DNA of 64,000 nt, taken from NCBI RefSeq assembly GCF_012931845.1, contig NZ_CP051884.1, positions 310,001 through 374,000 of the forward strand. The letters run 5' to 3'. This DNA is from Cellulomonas taurus. GTDB lineage: Bacteria > Actinomycetota > Actinomycetes > Actinomycetales > Cellulomonadaceae. The notes under the pieces were generated by a model. That model was given only the letters and a program-made list of their open reading frames with translations. It did not search any database and was not told where the DNA came from. Shown piece after piece: positions 7,414-16,070 of the stretch (position 1 is the stretch's first letter; every line of letters begins with the position of its first letter). Made by a program: the position numbers and the translations under genes.

Positions 7414-8691
7414 ATGCTGTCGCTGTGGAGGCGGACCCGCCTGTGGATGCGGATCGTGAGCGTGGGGGCCGTGGTCGTCGTCCTCGCCGGCGCGGGGGTG
7501 TACTGGTTCGGCCTGCGGGGTGGGCCGGCGACGGCTGACGCCGCGGCATCGGGCACCAGCACCGTCACCGCGAGCACCACCACCTTCGAGCAGTCGGTGT
7601 CGGCCACCGGCACCCTGACCCCGGCGGTGCAGGAGGACGTGTCGTTCGCGGTGTCCGGCACGGTGACGGCGGTGGATGTCGCCGCCGGTGACACGGTGAC
7701 CGCGGGCCAGCGACTGGCGACGGTCGACACCCTGCAACTGAACGCCGACCTGTTGGCGGCGAAGGCCGACCTGGTCAGTGCGCAGGCGGACCTCTCGGAC
7801 GCGCAGGCCGATTCGGACGGCACCAGCACCGCCCTGGCCCAGATCGCGTCACTGTCGGCCAAGGTCGACGTGGCACAGGCTGCCTACGACGAGGCCGAGG
7901 CGGATATGGCGGCTGCGACGCTGACCGCCCCGGTGTCCGGTCTGCTGACCGAGGTCAACATCGAGGTCGGGGACGCGGTGACCGGCTCCGGGTCGTCCGG
8001 CGGCACGGGGGGATCGTCCGGGGCGAGTGGCTCGTCGGGGTCCGGCAGCTCGGGTGGCTCGGCCGCGACCGGCATGAGCGGCTCGACCAGCTCCGGCAGC
8101 ACCAGCTCCAGCGCCCAGTTCGTCATCATCGGCACCGACTCCTGGACGGTCGGCGTGACGGTCGACGAGACCGATGTGGCGCTGATCGCGGTCGGCGACC
8201 AGGTCGAGCTCACCGGCGACGCGGTGGACGACACGCTGTACGGCACGGTGAGCACGGTCGGACTGGTGTCCACCAGCACCGGGGGCGTCGCCGCCTACCC
8301 GGTCACGATCCAGGTCACCGGTTCACCGGAGGGCCTGCACGACGGCACGTCGGTCACCGCCGCGATCATCTACGAGCGGCGGACCGATGTCCTGGCGGTG
8401 CCCAGTGCGGCGGTCAGCACCGAGGACGGGCAGTCGGTGGTCACCCAGCTGGGTGCCGACGGCGAGCAGGTGAGCACCCCGGTCACCGTGGGGGAAACCT
8501 CCGGGACGATGGTCGAGATCACCGCGGGGCTGTCCGAGGGCGACGAGGTGCTGGTCACCACGTTCACGCCCGGTGCGGGAACCACCCAGGACGGGTCGGG
8601 CGATCAGCAACGGCAACAGCAGCAACCGGGCGAGATGCCCGACTTCAGTGGCGGGATGCCGGGCCAGATGGGTGGTCCGAACAATGGCTGA
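7414..8691 (+). CDS. MacA/HlyD-type membrane fusion (adaptor) protein of an ABC exporter
   Basis: A 425-residue protein with an N-terminal membrane anchor (about residues 9-30) and the adaptor fold: a barrel strand and a lipoyl half (SFAVSGTVTAVDVAAGDTV), a short helical hairpin (LLAAKADLVSAQADLSDAQ), a second lipoyl half (ATLTAPVSGLLTEVNIEVGD), then a beta-barrel and membrane-proximal domain (TDVLAVPSAAVSTEDGQSVV). A roughly 45-residue Gly/Ser insert follows the second lipoyl half, and the C-terminus is Gln/Met/Gly-rich. In Gram-positives such adaptors couple a MacB-type permease to an extracellular client. A GAGGGAG ribosome site precedes ATG 7414. The gene overlaps the ATPase gene by eight bases and is the first gene of the export operon. 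Confidence 0.85.
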   Translation: MLSLWRRTRLWMRIVSVGAVVVVLAGAGVYWFGLRGGPATADAAASGTSTVTASTTTFEQSVSATGTLTPAVQEDVSFAVSGTVTAVDVAAGDTVTAGQRLATVDTLQLNADLLAAKADLVSAQADLSDAQADSDGTSTALAQIASLSAKVDVAQAAYDEAEADMAAATLTAPVSGLLTEVNIEVGDAVTGSGSSGGTGGSSGASGSSGSGSSGGSAATGMSGSTSSGSTSSSAQFVIIGTDSWTVGVTVDETDVALIAVGDQVELTGDAVDDTLYGTVSTVGLVSTSTGGVAAYPVTIQVTGSPEGLHDGTSVTAAIIYERRTDVLAVPSAAVSTEDGQSVVTQLGADGEQVSTPVTVGETSGTMVEITAGLSEGDEVLVTTFTPGAGTTQDGSGDQQRQQQQPGEMPDFSGGMPGQMGGPNNG

Positions 8692-9421
8692 GCTGCTGCT
8701 GGACCACGACGCCCTCGACCAGGGCCGACCCGGCGACCCGGTGATCGAGCTGACCGGTGCACGGAAGACCTACCGCTCCGGCAGCATCGAGTTCGAAGCG
8801 CTGCGCGGCATCGACCTGCTGATCGGCCAGGGCGAGTACGTGGCGATCATGGGCCCCTCCGGCTCCGGCAAGTCGACGCTGATGAACATCATCGGGTGTC
8901 TGGACGTGCTCACCCAGGGCAGCTACCACCTCGCGGGGGAGGACGTCGGCGAACTCGACGAGGTCGATCTGGCCGAGGTGCGCAACCGGCGGCTGGGCTT
9001 CGTCTTCCAGCAGTTCCACCTGCTGCCCGCGCTGTCGGCCTGGCGCAATGTCGAACTCCCGCTGATCTACCGGGGCATCCCGGCGGCCGAACGGCGGGAC
9101 CGCGCGGTGGCGGCCCTGGAACGGGTCGGCCTGGGTGAGCGCCTGGACAACCGGCCCGGCGAACTGTCCGGCGGTCAGCAGCAGCGGGTGGCGGTGGCCC
9201 GGGCACTGGTCGGGGAACCGGCGCTGATCCTCGCCGACGAGCCGACCGGGAACCTGGACTCGGTCTCCACCGAGGACGTGCTGGCCCTGTTCGACGAGCT
9301 GCACGCCCAGGGCCGCACCATCGTCCTGATCACCCACGAGCTGGAGGTGGCCGAGCGCGCCCGCCGGATCGCCTTCGTCAAGGACGGTCTGGTCCAGTCG
9401 GACGAGGTGAATCCCCGATGA
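8684..9421 (+). CDS. ABC exporter ATP-binding protein (MacB/LolD family)
   Basis: A 245-residue nucleotide-binding protein. It has Walker A GPSGSGKST, the Q-loop region FVFQQFHLLPALSAWRNVEL typical of the MacB/LolD subfamily, signature LSGGQQQRVAVARAL, Walker B LILADEPTGNLD and the H-loop ITHE. It should energise the permease encoded immediately downstream. The ATG at 8684 lies inside the adaptor gene's last codons, and its stop overlaps the permease ATG (ATGA), so all three are translationally coupled. Confidence 0.95.
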   Translation: MAELLLDHDALDQGRPGDPVIELTGARKTYRSGSIEFEALRGIDLLIGQGEYVAIMGPSGSGKSTLMNIIGCLDVLTQGSYHLAGEDVGELDEVDLAEVRNRRLGFVFQQFHLLPALSAWRNVELPLIYRGIPAAERRDRAVAALERVGLGERLDNRPGELSGGQQQRVAVARALVGEPALILADEPTGNLDSVSTEDVLALFDELHAQGRTIVLITHELEVAERARRIAFVKDGLVQSDEVNPR

Positions 9422-10650
9422 GCTGGGCCGAGACCTTCCGCACCTCCTGGTCGGCAGTGCGCGGGCACGCGCTGCGTTCGCTGTTGACGGTGCTGGGCAT
9501 CCTGATCGGGATCGCCGCGGTGATCCTCACCGTCGGCCTCGGGTTGGGCACCCAGAAGGACGTCAGCGAGCAGATCAGCTCGCTGGGGTCGAACCTGCTG
9601 ATCGTCACCCCGGGGTCGAGCACCGACTCCGACGGGATGCGCGGCGGATTCGGCACCGCCGCCACCCTCACCCGGTCGGACGCCGAGGCGCTCGCCTCCT
9701 CGGTGAACGCCCCGGACGTCGGTGCGGTGGCTCCGGAGAAGGAGACCTCCACCTCGGTCGAGGCCAACGACACCAACTGGACCACCACCGTGGTCGGCAG
9801 CACCGTCGACTGGCTGGACGTCCGTTCCCGGAGCGTGGTGTCCGGCGAGTTCTTCACCAGCGACGACGACGATGCCGGGGCCCTGGTGGCGGTGATCGGG
9901 CAGACCACCGCCACCGAGTTGTTCGGCACCACGAACGTGGTCGGACAGTCGATCACCATCGCGGACACCAGCTTCCGGATCGTCGGCGTGCTGAACGCCG
10001 CCGGGTCGAGCACCGACGCCGATCTGGACGACCTGGTCGTGGTGCCGCTGACCACCGCCGCGAACACCGTCTCCGGCGGGCTCGACCGCAATGCGCTGTC
10101 TACGATCTACGTGCAGGCGGCCTCGGCGGATCACCTGTCGGCGGCGTACCAGGAGTCGCAGACCCTGCTGCTCAACCTGCACGGGATCACCGACGCGGAC
10201 TCGGCGGACTTCAGCATCGACTCCCAGGACTCGCTGGTCAGCACCGCGACGTCGGTCTACCAGACCCTGACCGTGCTGCTCACCGGGATCGCCGCGCTGT
10301 CCCTGCTGGTCGGCGGGATCGGCGTCATGAACATCATGCTGGTCTCGGTCACCGAGCGGACCCGGGAGATCGGTCTGCGCAAGGCGCTCGGGGCCCCGCC
10401 GTGGGCGATCCGTCGCCAGTTCCTGGTCGAGGCGGCGGTGCTCGGCCTGGCCGGCGGGCTGCTGGGTGCCGCGCTCGGGATCGTCGGTGCCCTCACCCTG
10501 CCCTCCGCCCTGGGCACCTCCATCGTGATCTCCGGTGCGGCGGTGGGCGGCTCGGTCGCCGTCGCCATCGCCATCGGGATCGTCTTCGGGGTCTACCCCG
10601 CCACCCGCGCGGCCAAGCTCGCGCCCATCGACGCCCTGCGGTCCGAGTGA
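9418..10650 (+). CDS. MacB-like ABC exporter permease (FtsX/MacB fold)
   Basis: A 410-residue permease with the four-helix MacB topology: TM1 near residues 20-42 (LLTVLGILIGIAAVILTVGL), a 230-residue extracellular domain, and three C-terminal helices. The conserved cytoplasmic motif TERTREIGLRKALGA lies between the second and third helices, and the protein ends in YPATRAAKLAPIDALR, both hallmarks of the family. The family is mechanotransmissive, moving peptides or lipids from the outer leaflet or activating external partners, so the cargo cannot be predicted from sequence. The gene is translationally coupled to the ATPase and followed after 26 bases by the lipoprotein gene. Confidence 0.93.
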   Translation: MSWAETFRTSWSAVRGHALRSLLTVLGILIGIAAVILTVGLGLGTQKDVSEQISSLGSNLLIVTPGSSTDSDGMRGGFGTAATLTRSDAEALASSVNAPDVGAVAPEKETSTSVEANDTNWTTTVVGSTVDWLDVRSRSVVSGEFFTSDDDDAGALVAVIGQTTATELFGTTNVVGQSITIADTSFRIVGVLNAAGSSTDADLDDLVVVPLTTAANTVSGGLDRNALSTIYVQAASADHLSAAYQESQTLLLNLHGITDADSADFSIDSQDSLVSTATSVYQTLTVLLTGIAALSLLVGGIGVMNIMLVSVTERTREIGLRKALGAPPWAIRRQFLVEAAVLGLAGGLLGAALGIVGALTLPSALGTSIVISGAAVGGSVAVAIAIGIVFGVYPATRAAKLAPIDALRSE

Positions 10651-10676
10651 CCGTGCGCCACCACCCAAGGAGAACC

Positions 10677-11543
10677 ATGTCCCGCTCACTGTCGTCCCGT
10701 TCCCGCGCCCTGCTGGCCCTGCCGGCGGCCGCCTCCGTCCTGGTGCTGCTCGCCGCGTGCTCGTCCGGTTCGGACACCACCAGCACCGGCTCGGACACCG
10801 CCACCTCGAACTCCCAGCCCGCCGGCGGTGACCGGATGCCGGGCGTGGGCGGTGTGTCCGGTGAGATCGCCGAGGTGTCGGACACCCTGATGCAGGTCCA
10901 GGGCGACGACGGCCAGACCGCCGTCAGCTGGGACGCCTCGACCACGATCAGCCAGACCGTCTCGGCGGCGCTCTCCGACGTGACGGTGGGGGTCTGTGTC
11001 AGTGCCGTCCTGGACGACGATGACCTGGCGACGTCGATCACGATCAGTGAGCCGGTGGACGGGGAGTGCACCGGTGGCGTCGGGATGGGCGGCGGTGGGG
11101 GGATGCCGCAGGGCGGTGAGCTGCCCGACGGCGCGCCCACCGGCATGCCGGAGGGCGAGGCACCCGCCGACATGCCGACCGACGCACCCGACGGTGGCGG
11201 GTCGGGTGGCGGCTTCCGCCAGGTCACTTCCGGCCTGGTGACCGCCGTCGACGGCAGCACCCTCACCGTCGACGCGGTGTCCATGGGCCGGCCCGGCGAC
11301 GACTCCGCCGACGCCAGCACCGAGTCCACGGTCGTGACCGTCGCCGACACCACCACCTACACCGCCACCGCCGCCGCCGACGCCACCGCGATCACCGTCG
11401 GCCGGTGCGTCGTGGCCCAGGGCGACCAGGACGACTCCGGGCAGATGACCGCCACCAGCCTCACCTTGTCCGACGCCACCGACGGCGGCTGCTCCACCGG
11501 CTTCGGTGGACGTCCGCAGGGCGGTGACGACTCCGATGCGTGA
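10677..11543 (+). CDS. Secreted lipoprotein with two DUF5666-like modules
   Basis: A 288-residue protein with a lipoprotein signal peptide (hydrophobic core ALLALPAAASVLVLLAAC, lipobox LAAC). It has two related beta-rich modules, one near residues 58-125 (VSGEIAEVSDTLMQVQGDDG) and one near 180-275 (VTSGLVTAVDGSTLTVDAVS). Each ends in a V-G-x-C-V segment; they look like DUF5666 domains. A Met/Pro/Gly-rich linker joins them. An AAGGAGA ribosome site precedes ATG 10677. The gene sits inside the exporter operon and its last bases overlap the second adaptor's start, so it is likely an external component or client of the exporter. The function is unknown. Confidence 0.75.
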   Translation: MSRSLSSRSRALLALPAAASVLVLLAACSSGSDTTSTGSDTATSNSQPAGGDRMPGVGGVSGEIAEVSDTLMQVQGDDGQTAVSWDASTTISQTVSAALSDVTVGVCVSAVLDDDDLATSITISEPVDGECTGGVGMGGGGGMPQGGELPDGAPTGMPEGEAPADMPTDAPDGGGSGGGFRQVTSGLVTAVDGSTLTVDAVSMGRPGDDSADASTESTVVTVADTTTYTATAAADATAITVGRCVVAQGDQDDSGQMTATSLTLSDATDGGCSTGFGGRPQGGDDSDA

Positions 11544-13803
11544 CCTCGTGTGCCGTCGGCGCCGGCATTCCGCGCCGGTGACCTCGGGAGCCGCCCGACG
11601 TCGGGCACTGCGGCGCCGCCGACTCGTCACCGTGGGCGTCGCCGGTGCCCTGGTGCTCAGCCTGCTCGGTGGCGGGGTCGCCCTCGCCACCCGCTCGGGA
11701 AGCACCGGGTACACCACCGCCATCGCCGCGGTGGCCGGAGTCGATCAGACCATCGACACCACCGGCACCGTCGCCTCCGCCACCACCCTCGACCGGTCGT
11801 TCTCCGTGGCGGGCACCGTCGGATCGGTGGATGTCGCGGTCGGTGACACGGTGACCGCCGGAGAGGTGATCGCCTCCTTGGACACGACCTCGTTGCAGGA
11901 CGCGGTGGACGCTGCGCAGGAGGCGGTGACCGAGGCGGAGCAGAAGCTCGCCGACGACCAGGACTCGCAGACCGCCAGCTCGTCCTCGTCGTCCAACAGC
12001 TCCTCCGGGAGCGGTTCGAGCGGGTCGGGCTCCGGCGGTTCGTCGTCTGGTGGCAGCGCGACCGGGTCCGGCGGTGCCGACGTGGGGTCCGCAGCGGCAT
12101 CGGGTTCCGGCGGTTCCGGCTCGGGCAGCTCGGGCAGTTCGGGGTCCGACGGGTCGGGGTCCGGCAGCTCGGGGTCCGACGGGTCGGGTTCCGGCGGCGC
12201 GGCCACGGGCGGCGGTGACGGCACCGAGGGTGACGGCGCGACGGAGGACCCCGCCGTCACCGAGGCGATCACCGCCGTGACCACCGCCCAGGAGGCGCTG
12301 CTCACCCAGTACCAGGCTGCTCAGGCCGCCCTCGCCGACTCCAGCACCGCGGTCACCGACTCGGGCACCATCTGCGCGCCACTCCTCAGCGCGACCTCGG
12401 ACACCGGGTCCAGCGACTCCGGTTCCACGGACTCTGGTTCCGCGGATTCCGGTTCCGCGGACTCCGGTTCCACGAGCTCCGGTTCCGCCGACTCTGGATC
12501 CACCGGCACCGGGTCGACCGATGCCGGCTCCGGTGACGCGGGCACGTCCGGGTCGGGCGACGCCGGGAGCACCGACACGACGGCCTCTGGCGTCACCACC
12601 ACCAGCACCACCGCCGACGACCTCACTGCCTGCCAGGACGCGATCACCGCCGTCCTGACCGCGCAGACCGCCGTCGACGACGCCCAGCAGGCACTCACCG
12701 CGGCCGCTGACACCCTGAACACCGCTGTCGCCGCCGCCCAGGAGGCGCTCGCCGCCGCCGGGTCCGGCTCCACCGCCACACCGGGCGGCTCGGGCACCGG
12801 ATCCACCGACGGCAGCGCCGAGCCGGGAACCAGCACCGGTACCGGCTCCGACTCGGGGTCCACCGCGTCCCAGACGCCCAGCAGCGGGTCGGGCACCACG
12901 GGCACCGCCTCGGGGGCCAGCGCATCCGGCTCGTCCGATGCCACCGGCTCGTCGGCCGCCGCGGGGATGTCCGGTGGGTCGTCGTCCGGCTCCGGCAGCG
13001 CGTCCGGCTCCGGCGGCTCATCCGTGGCGACCGCCGCCGACCTGCTCGCGGACCAGGCAGCGATCGACCAGGCCAATGCCGACCTCGCGCTGGCGCAGAG
13101 CAAGCTCGCGCTGGTGGACCTCACCAGCCCGGTGAACGGCACCGTGGCCGCGGTGGCGCTCGCGGTCGGCGATGAGGTCGAGGCATCCTCCGACTCCGCG
13201 GTCATCACGATCATCGGCGACGACGGCTACCTGGTGTCCACCGCCGTCTCGCTCAGCCAGGTCGATCTGGTCGAGGTCGGCCAGCAGGCATCCCTCACCG
13301 TCACCTCGCAGGACGAGGCGCTCACCGGCACCGTCAGCTCGATCGGGGTGCTCAACTCCTCGACGAGCTCCGACCCGGCGTACACCGTGGAGATCGCCGT
13401 CGACGACCCGGAGGTCACCCTGTTCGACGGACAGTCGGCACAGGTGTCCATCGCTGTCGCCGCCGCGGACGACACGCTCACCGTGCCGTCGTCGGCCGTG
13501 CACCTGGACGGCAGCACTGCGACCGTGAACGTGCTCCGGGACGGTGCTGTCGAGTCGGTGGAGGTCGAGCGCGGCGCGGTCGGCACCGAGCTCACCGAGA
13601 TCACCGACGGGCTCACCTCCGGGGACGAGGTCGTGCTCGCCGACCCGAACCAGTCGCTGAGCACCGACGACGACGCCGAATCCACCGGCCTGAGCGGGCT
13701 CGGCTCGACCGGTTCCTCGGACTCGTCCGAGGCAGGCGGTTTCACGCCGCCGGATCAGGGGTCGTTCCCCGGTGGCCAGCTGCCCGTGGCGCCCGGACAG
13801 TGA
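11536..13803 (+). CDS. Giant HlyD-type adaptor protein with Ser/Gly-rich inserts
   Basis: A 755-residue protein with an Arg-rich N-terminus, one membrane helix (about 30-52), a first lipoyl half (SFSVAGTVGSVDVAVGDTV) and a first helix (AAQEAVTEAEQKLADDQD). It closes with a helix (QANADLALAQSKLALVDL), a second lipoyl half (SPVNGTVAAVALAVGDEV) and a barrel domain (DDTLTVPSSAVHLDGSTATV). Between the two lipoyl halves are about 400 residues instead of the usual coiled-coil hairpin. These comprise three tracts of Ser/Gly/Asp/Thr repeats (roughly residues 148-240, 285-355 and 408-495) separated by short helical segments, one pair of which carries Cys. ATG 11536 overlaps the preceding lipoprotein stop by eight bases. 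This is the second adaptor of the same operon; its flexible spacer may span the cell wall (inference). Confidence 0.8.
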   Translation: MRDLVCRRRRHSAPVTSGAARRRALRRRRLVTVGVAGALVLSLLGGGVALATRSGSTGYTTAIAAVAGVDQTIDTTGTVASATTLDRSFSVAGTVGSVDVAVGDTVTAGEVIASLDTTSLQDAVDAAQEAVTEAEQKLADDQDSQTASSSSSSNSSSGSGSSGSGSGGSSSGGSATGSGGADVGSAAASGSGGSGSGSSGSSGSDGSGSGSSGSDGSGSGGAATGGGDGTEGDGATEDPAVTEAITAVTTAQEALLTQYQAAQAALADSSTAVTDSGTICAPLLSATSDTGSSDSGSTDSGSADSGSADSGSTSSGSADSGSTGTGSTDAGSGDAGTSGSGDAGSTDTTASGVTTTSTTADDLTACQDAITAVLTAQTAVDDAQQALTAAADTLNTAVAAAQEALAAAGSGSTATPGGSGTGSTDGSAEPGTSTGTGSDSGSTASQTPSSGSGTTGTASGASASGSSDATGSSAAAGMSGGSSSGSGSASGSGGSSVATAADLLADQAAIDQANADLALAQSKLALVDLTSPVNGTVAAVALAVGDEVEASSDSAVITIIGDDGYLVSTAVSLSQVDLVEVGQQASLTVTSQDEALTGTVSSIGVLNSSTSSDPAYTVEIAVDDPEVTLFDGQSAQVSIAVAAADDTLTVPSSAVHLDGSTATVNVLRDGAVESVEVERGAVGTELTEITDGLTSGDEVVLADPNQSLSTDDDAESTGLSGLGSTGSSDSSEAGGFTPPDQGSFPGGQLPVAPGQ

Positions 13804-13807
13804 CCGA

Positions 13808-13846
13808 CCGGGTGCCGACACCGGGTGACCCGGCGTCGGCACCCGG
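13808..13846 (+). terminator. Hairpin after the exporter operon
   Basis: Perfect 12-bp arms CCGGGTGCCGAC (13808-13819) and GTCGGCACCCGG (13835-13846), with a smaller nested palindrome CCGGGTGACCCGG in the loop. There is no U-tract, which is usual in high-GC actinobacteria. Confidence 0.6.
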
Positions 13847-13916
13847 CCGACCTCGCCTCCCGCGCCCCGCCGGATAGGCTCCCGGTGTTCGGACAGCACC
13901 GCAGGGAGGACCCCCG

Positions 13917-14819
13917 ATGAGCCAGACCAGCACCGCACAGCCCCGGGCCGGCGTGCTCGGCGGGGGAGTGATGGGCGAGGCGCTGGTGTCGGCGCTGCTC
14001 ACCGCCGGATGGGACATGGACGATGTCGCGGTCACCGAGCGCAGTGCGATCCGGGCGAACGAGCTGTCCAGCCGGTACGGCGTCCGCTCAGCCGATCCGA
14101 ACCCCAAGGTGGTGCGCTCCGCGGGGCTGGTGATGATCGCGGTCAAGCCGCAGGTGGTGCCCGCACTGCTGGACGAGATCGCCGACGCGGTCCGACCGGA
14201 CACCCTGGTGGTGTCGGTCGCCGCCGGTGTGCCGCTGTCGGTCTACGAGCGGGCGCTCCCCGAGGGCACCCCGGTGGTCCGGGTGATGCCGAACACCCCG
14301 GCGCTGGTCGGCAAGGGTGCCTCCGCCATCGCCCCGGGCACCCACGCCACCGACGAGCACCTGGAGCTGGTGGAGCGGGCGCTCGCGGCGACCGGCCTGG
14401 TGGTCCGGGTGCAGGAGAAGGACCTGGACGCGGTGACGGCGATCTCCGGCTCCGGCCCGGCGTACGCGTTCTACCTGATCGATGCGATGGCCGAGGCCGG
14501 GGTGCTGCTCGGGCTCACCCGGGACCTGGCCACCCGGCTCGCGGTCGCCACCGTCGAGGGCTCGGCGGCGCTGGCGGCGCAGACCGGTGACCACCCGGTG
14601 GTGCTGCGCGAGCGGGTGTCGTCGCCGGGCGGCACCACCGTCGCCGGGGTCGCGCAGCTGGACGCCCATGGTGTCCGGGCCGGGATCGTCGCCGCCGCGC
14701 GGGCCGCCCACGACCGCTCGCAGCAGCTCGGTGCCGCCGCCGCTCCCGCGCCGGATGCCGCGCCGTCGGGGCACACCCAGCCCGCCTCGGACGCCGAGCA
14801 GTCGGGACCCGCGCGGTAA
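13917..14819 (+). CDS. proC: Pyrroline-5-carboxylate reductase
   Basis: A 300-residue cytoplasmic enzyme that reduces 1-pyrroline-5-carboxylate to L-proline with NAD(P)H, the last step of proline synthesis. The N-terminal Rossmann motif is AGVLGGGVMGEALVSALL. The middle motif RVMPNTPALVGKGASAIAPG and the C-terminal signature SGSGPAYAFYLIDAMAEAG with VSSPGGTTVAGVAQLD are family hallmarks. The last 35 residues are a Pro/Ala-rich tail beyond the usual length. GGGAGGA lies eight bases before ATG 13917, and a TAGGCT -10-like element lies at 13876-13881. In mycobacteria proC neighbours the BldC-like/bS22 pair; here that pair is 15.6 kb away. Confidence 0.96.
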   Translation: MSQTSTAQPRAGVLGGGVMGEALVSALLTAGWDMDDVAVTERSAIRANELSSRYGVRSADPNPKVVRSAGLVMIAVKPQVVPALLDEIADAVRPDTLVVSVAAGVPLSVYERALPEGTPVVRVMPNTPALVGKGASAIAPGTHATDEHLELVERALAATGLVVRVQEKDLDAVTAISGSGPAYAFYLIDAMAEAGVLLGLTRDLATRLAVATVEGSAALAAQTGDHPVVLRERVSSPGGTTVAGVAQLDAHGVRAGIVAAARAAHDRSQQLGAAAAPAPDAAPSGHTQPASDAEQSGPAR

Positions 14820-14864
14820 CCTCCGGCTCAGCCGCCACCCGACCAGCCCAGGACCCACCCCGCC

Positions 14865-15881
14865 ATGACCCCACCGCCCCGCCCGCCCGCGATGAGCGAT
14901 GTCGCCGCGCGCGCCGGGGTGTCGCACCAGACCGTCTCCCGGGTGCTGAACGACCACCCGAGCGTCCGGCCGGAGACCCGCGACCGGGTGCTGGCGGCCA
15001 TCGCGGAGCTCGGCTACCGCCGCAACAGCGCCGCCCGCGCCCTGGTCACCCGACGGTCGGGGGCGTTCGGGGTGCTGACCACCGCCACCGGCCACCACGG
15101 TCCGGCGAGCACGCTGCTGGAGGTCGAGCGGGCGGCCCGGGAGGTCGGCTACTACGTGAGCGTGGCCGCGGTGGACCGGTTCGAGCCGGACACCCTGCAC
15201 GCGGCGCTGGACCACTTCATGGACCAGGGCGTCGAGGGGGTCGCGATCATCGCGCCGCAGGTGGACGTGGCGGACGCGGTCACCGCGTTCGCGGCGCCGG
15301 TGCCGACCGTGATGGTCACCTCCGACGGCGGTCGACCCGCGTCGGAGCGGTTGATCAGCGTGGGTGTCGACCAGCGGGCCGGGGCGCGGGACCTGGTCCG
15401 GCACCTGGTCGGCCTGGGGCACCGTGACATCGTGCATCTGGCCGGCCCGCAGGACTGGTTCGACGCCCGGGACCGGCTCGCCGGGTGGGCGGAGGAGTGC
15501 GAGGCCGCCGGCCTGACCCCCCGTGACCCGATCCTGTGCGACTGGTCCGCCGACGCGGGGTACCGGGCGGCGCAGCGGCTGATCGCGGAGGGTCTGCCCT
15601 CGGCGGTGCTCGCCGCGAACGACCAGCTCGCCCTCGGGGTGCTGCGCGCCTGCTGGGAGCACGGGATCGACGTGCCGGGCCGGTTGTCGGTGACCGGTTT
15701 CGACGACGAGGTCGGTGCCGGGTACTACACCCCGCCGCTGACCACCGTGCGCCAGGACTTCGCGGCCCTGGGCCGGGCGGCGGTGGATGCGCTGGTGCGC
15801 TCGCTGGCCGGGGAGTCGCCGGTGGACAGCACCATCCCGGCGACCGTGGTCCTGCGCGCGAGCACCGCCGCCCCGCGCTGA
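14865..15881 (+). CDS. LacI-family transcriptional regulator, probable repressor of the arabinose genes
   Basis: A 338-residue regulator with a LacI helix-turn-helix at residues about 9-50 (SDVAARAGVSHQTVSRVLND) and a periplasmic-binding-protein-like effector domain (SERLISVGVDQRAG, GPQDWFDARDRLAGW, VTGFDDEVGAGYYTPPLTTV). It lies directly upstream of, and on the same strand as, the arabinose catabolic genes, with a LacI-type palindrome in the intervening promoter. It therefore probably acts as AraR, released by arabinose or a derivative (inference). ATG 14865 gives nine residues before the HTH; a start at Met10 (14892) is also possible. Confidence 0.88.
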   Translation: MTPPPRPPAMSDVAARAGVSHQTVSRVLNDHPSVRPETRDRVLAAIAELGYRRNSAARALVTRRSGAFGVLTTATGHHGPASTLLEVERAAREVGYYVSVAAVDRFEPDTLHAALDHFMDQGVEGVAIIAPQVDVADAVTAFAAPVPTVMVTSDGGRPASERLISVGVDQRAGARDLVRHLVGLGHRDIVHLAGPQDWFDARDRLAGWAEECEAAGLTPRDPILCDWSADAGYRAAQRLIAEGLPSAVLAANDQLALGVLRACWEHGIDVPGRLSVTGFDDEVGAGYYTPPLTTVRQDFAALGRAAVDALVRSLAGESPVDSTIPATVVLRASTAAPR

Positions 15882-15959
15882 GCGGCCCGACACCGCAGCC
15901 TCACCGGAAGACGGCTCCGCTCGCGGCGACACCCCCGGTGTGCCCGAAGTCCGAGCACC

Positions 15960-15988
15960 TCGACGCGACTCGATGTGAGCGCTAACAT
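15960..15988 (+). promoter_or_regulatory. Arabinose operon promoter overlapped by a LacI-type operator
   Basis: ATGTGAGCGCTAACAT (15973-15988) is a 16-bp palindrome with one mismatched pair and the AGCGCT centre typical of LacI-family operators. It covers a -10-like TAACAT (15983-15988), with TCGACG 17 bases upstream (15960-15965). A bound regulator would block the promoter. Confidence 0.65.
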
Positions 15989-16070
15989 GCATGACAGGCC
16001 GCCGATGTCCGGCGGTGCCCGACGCCCGCAGCCAGTTCCCCGGCCGGGCCGACCGACGGAGGAATCGGCG

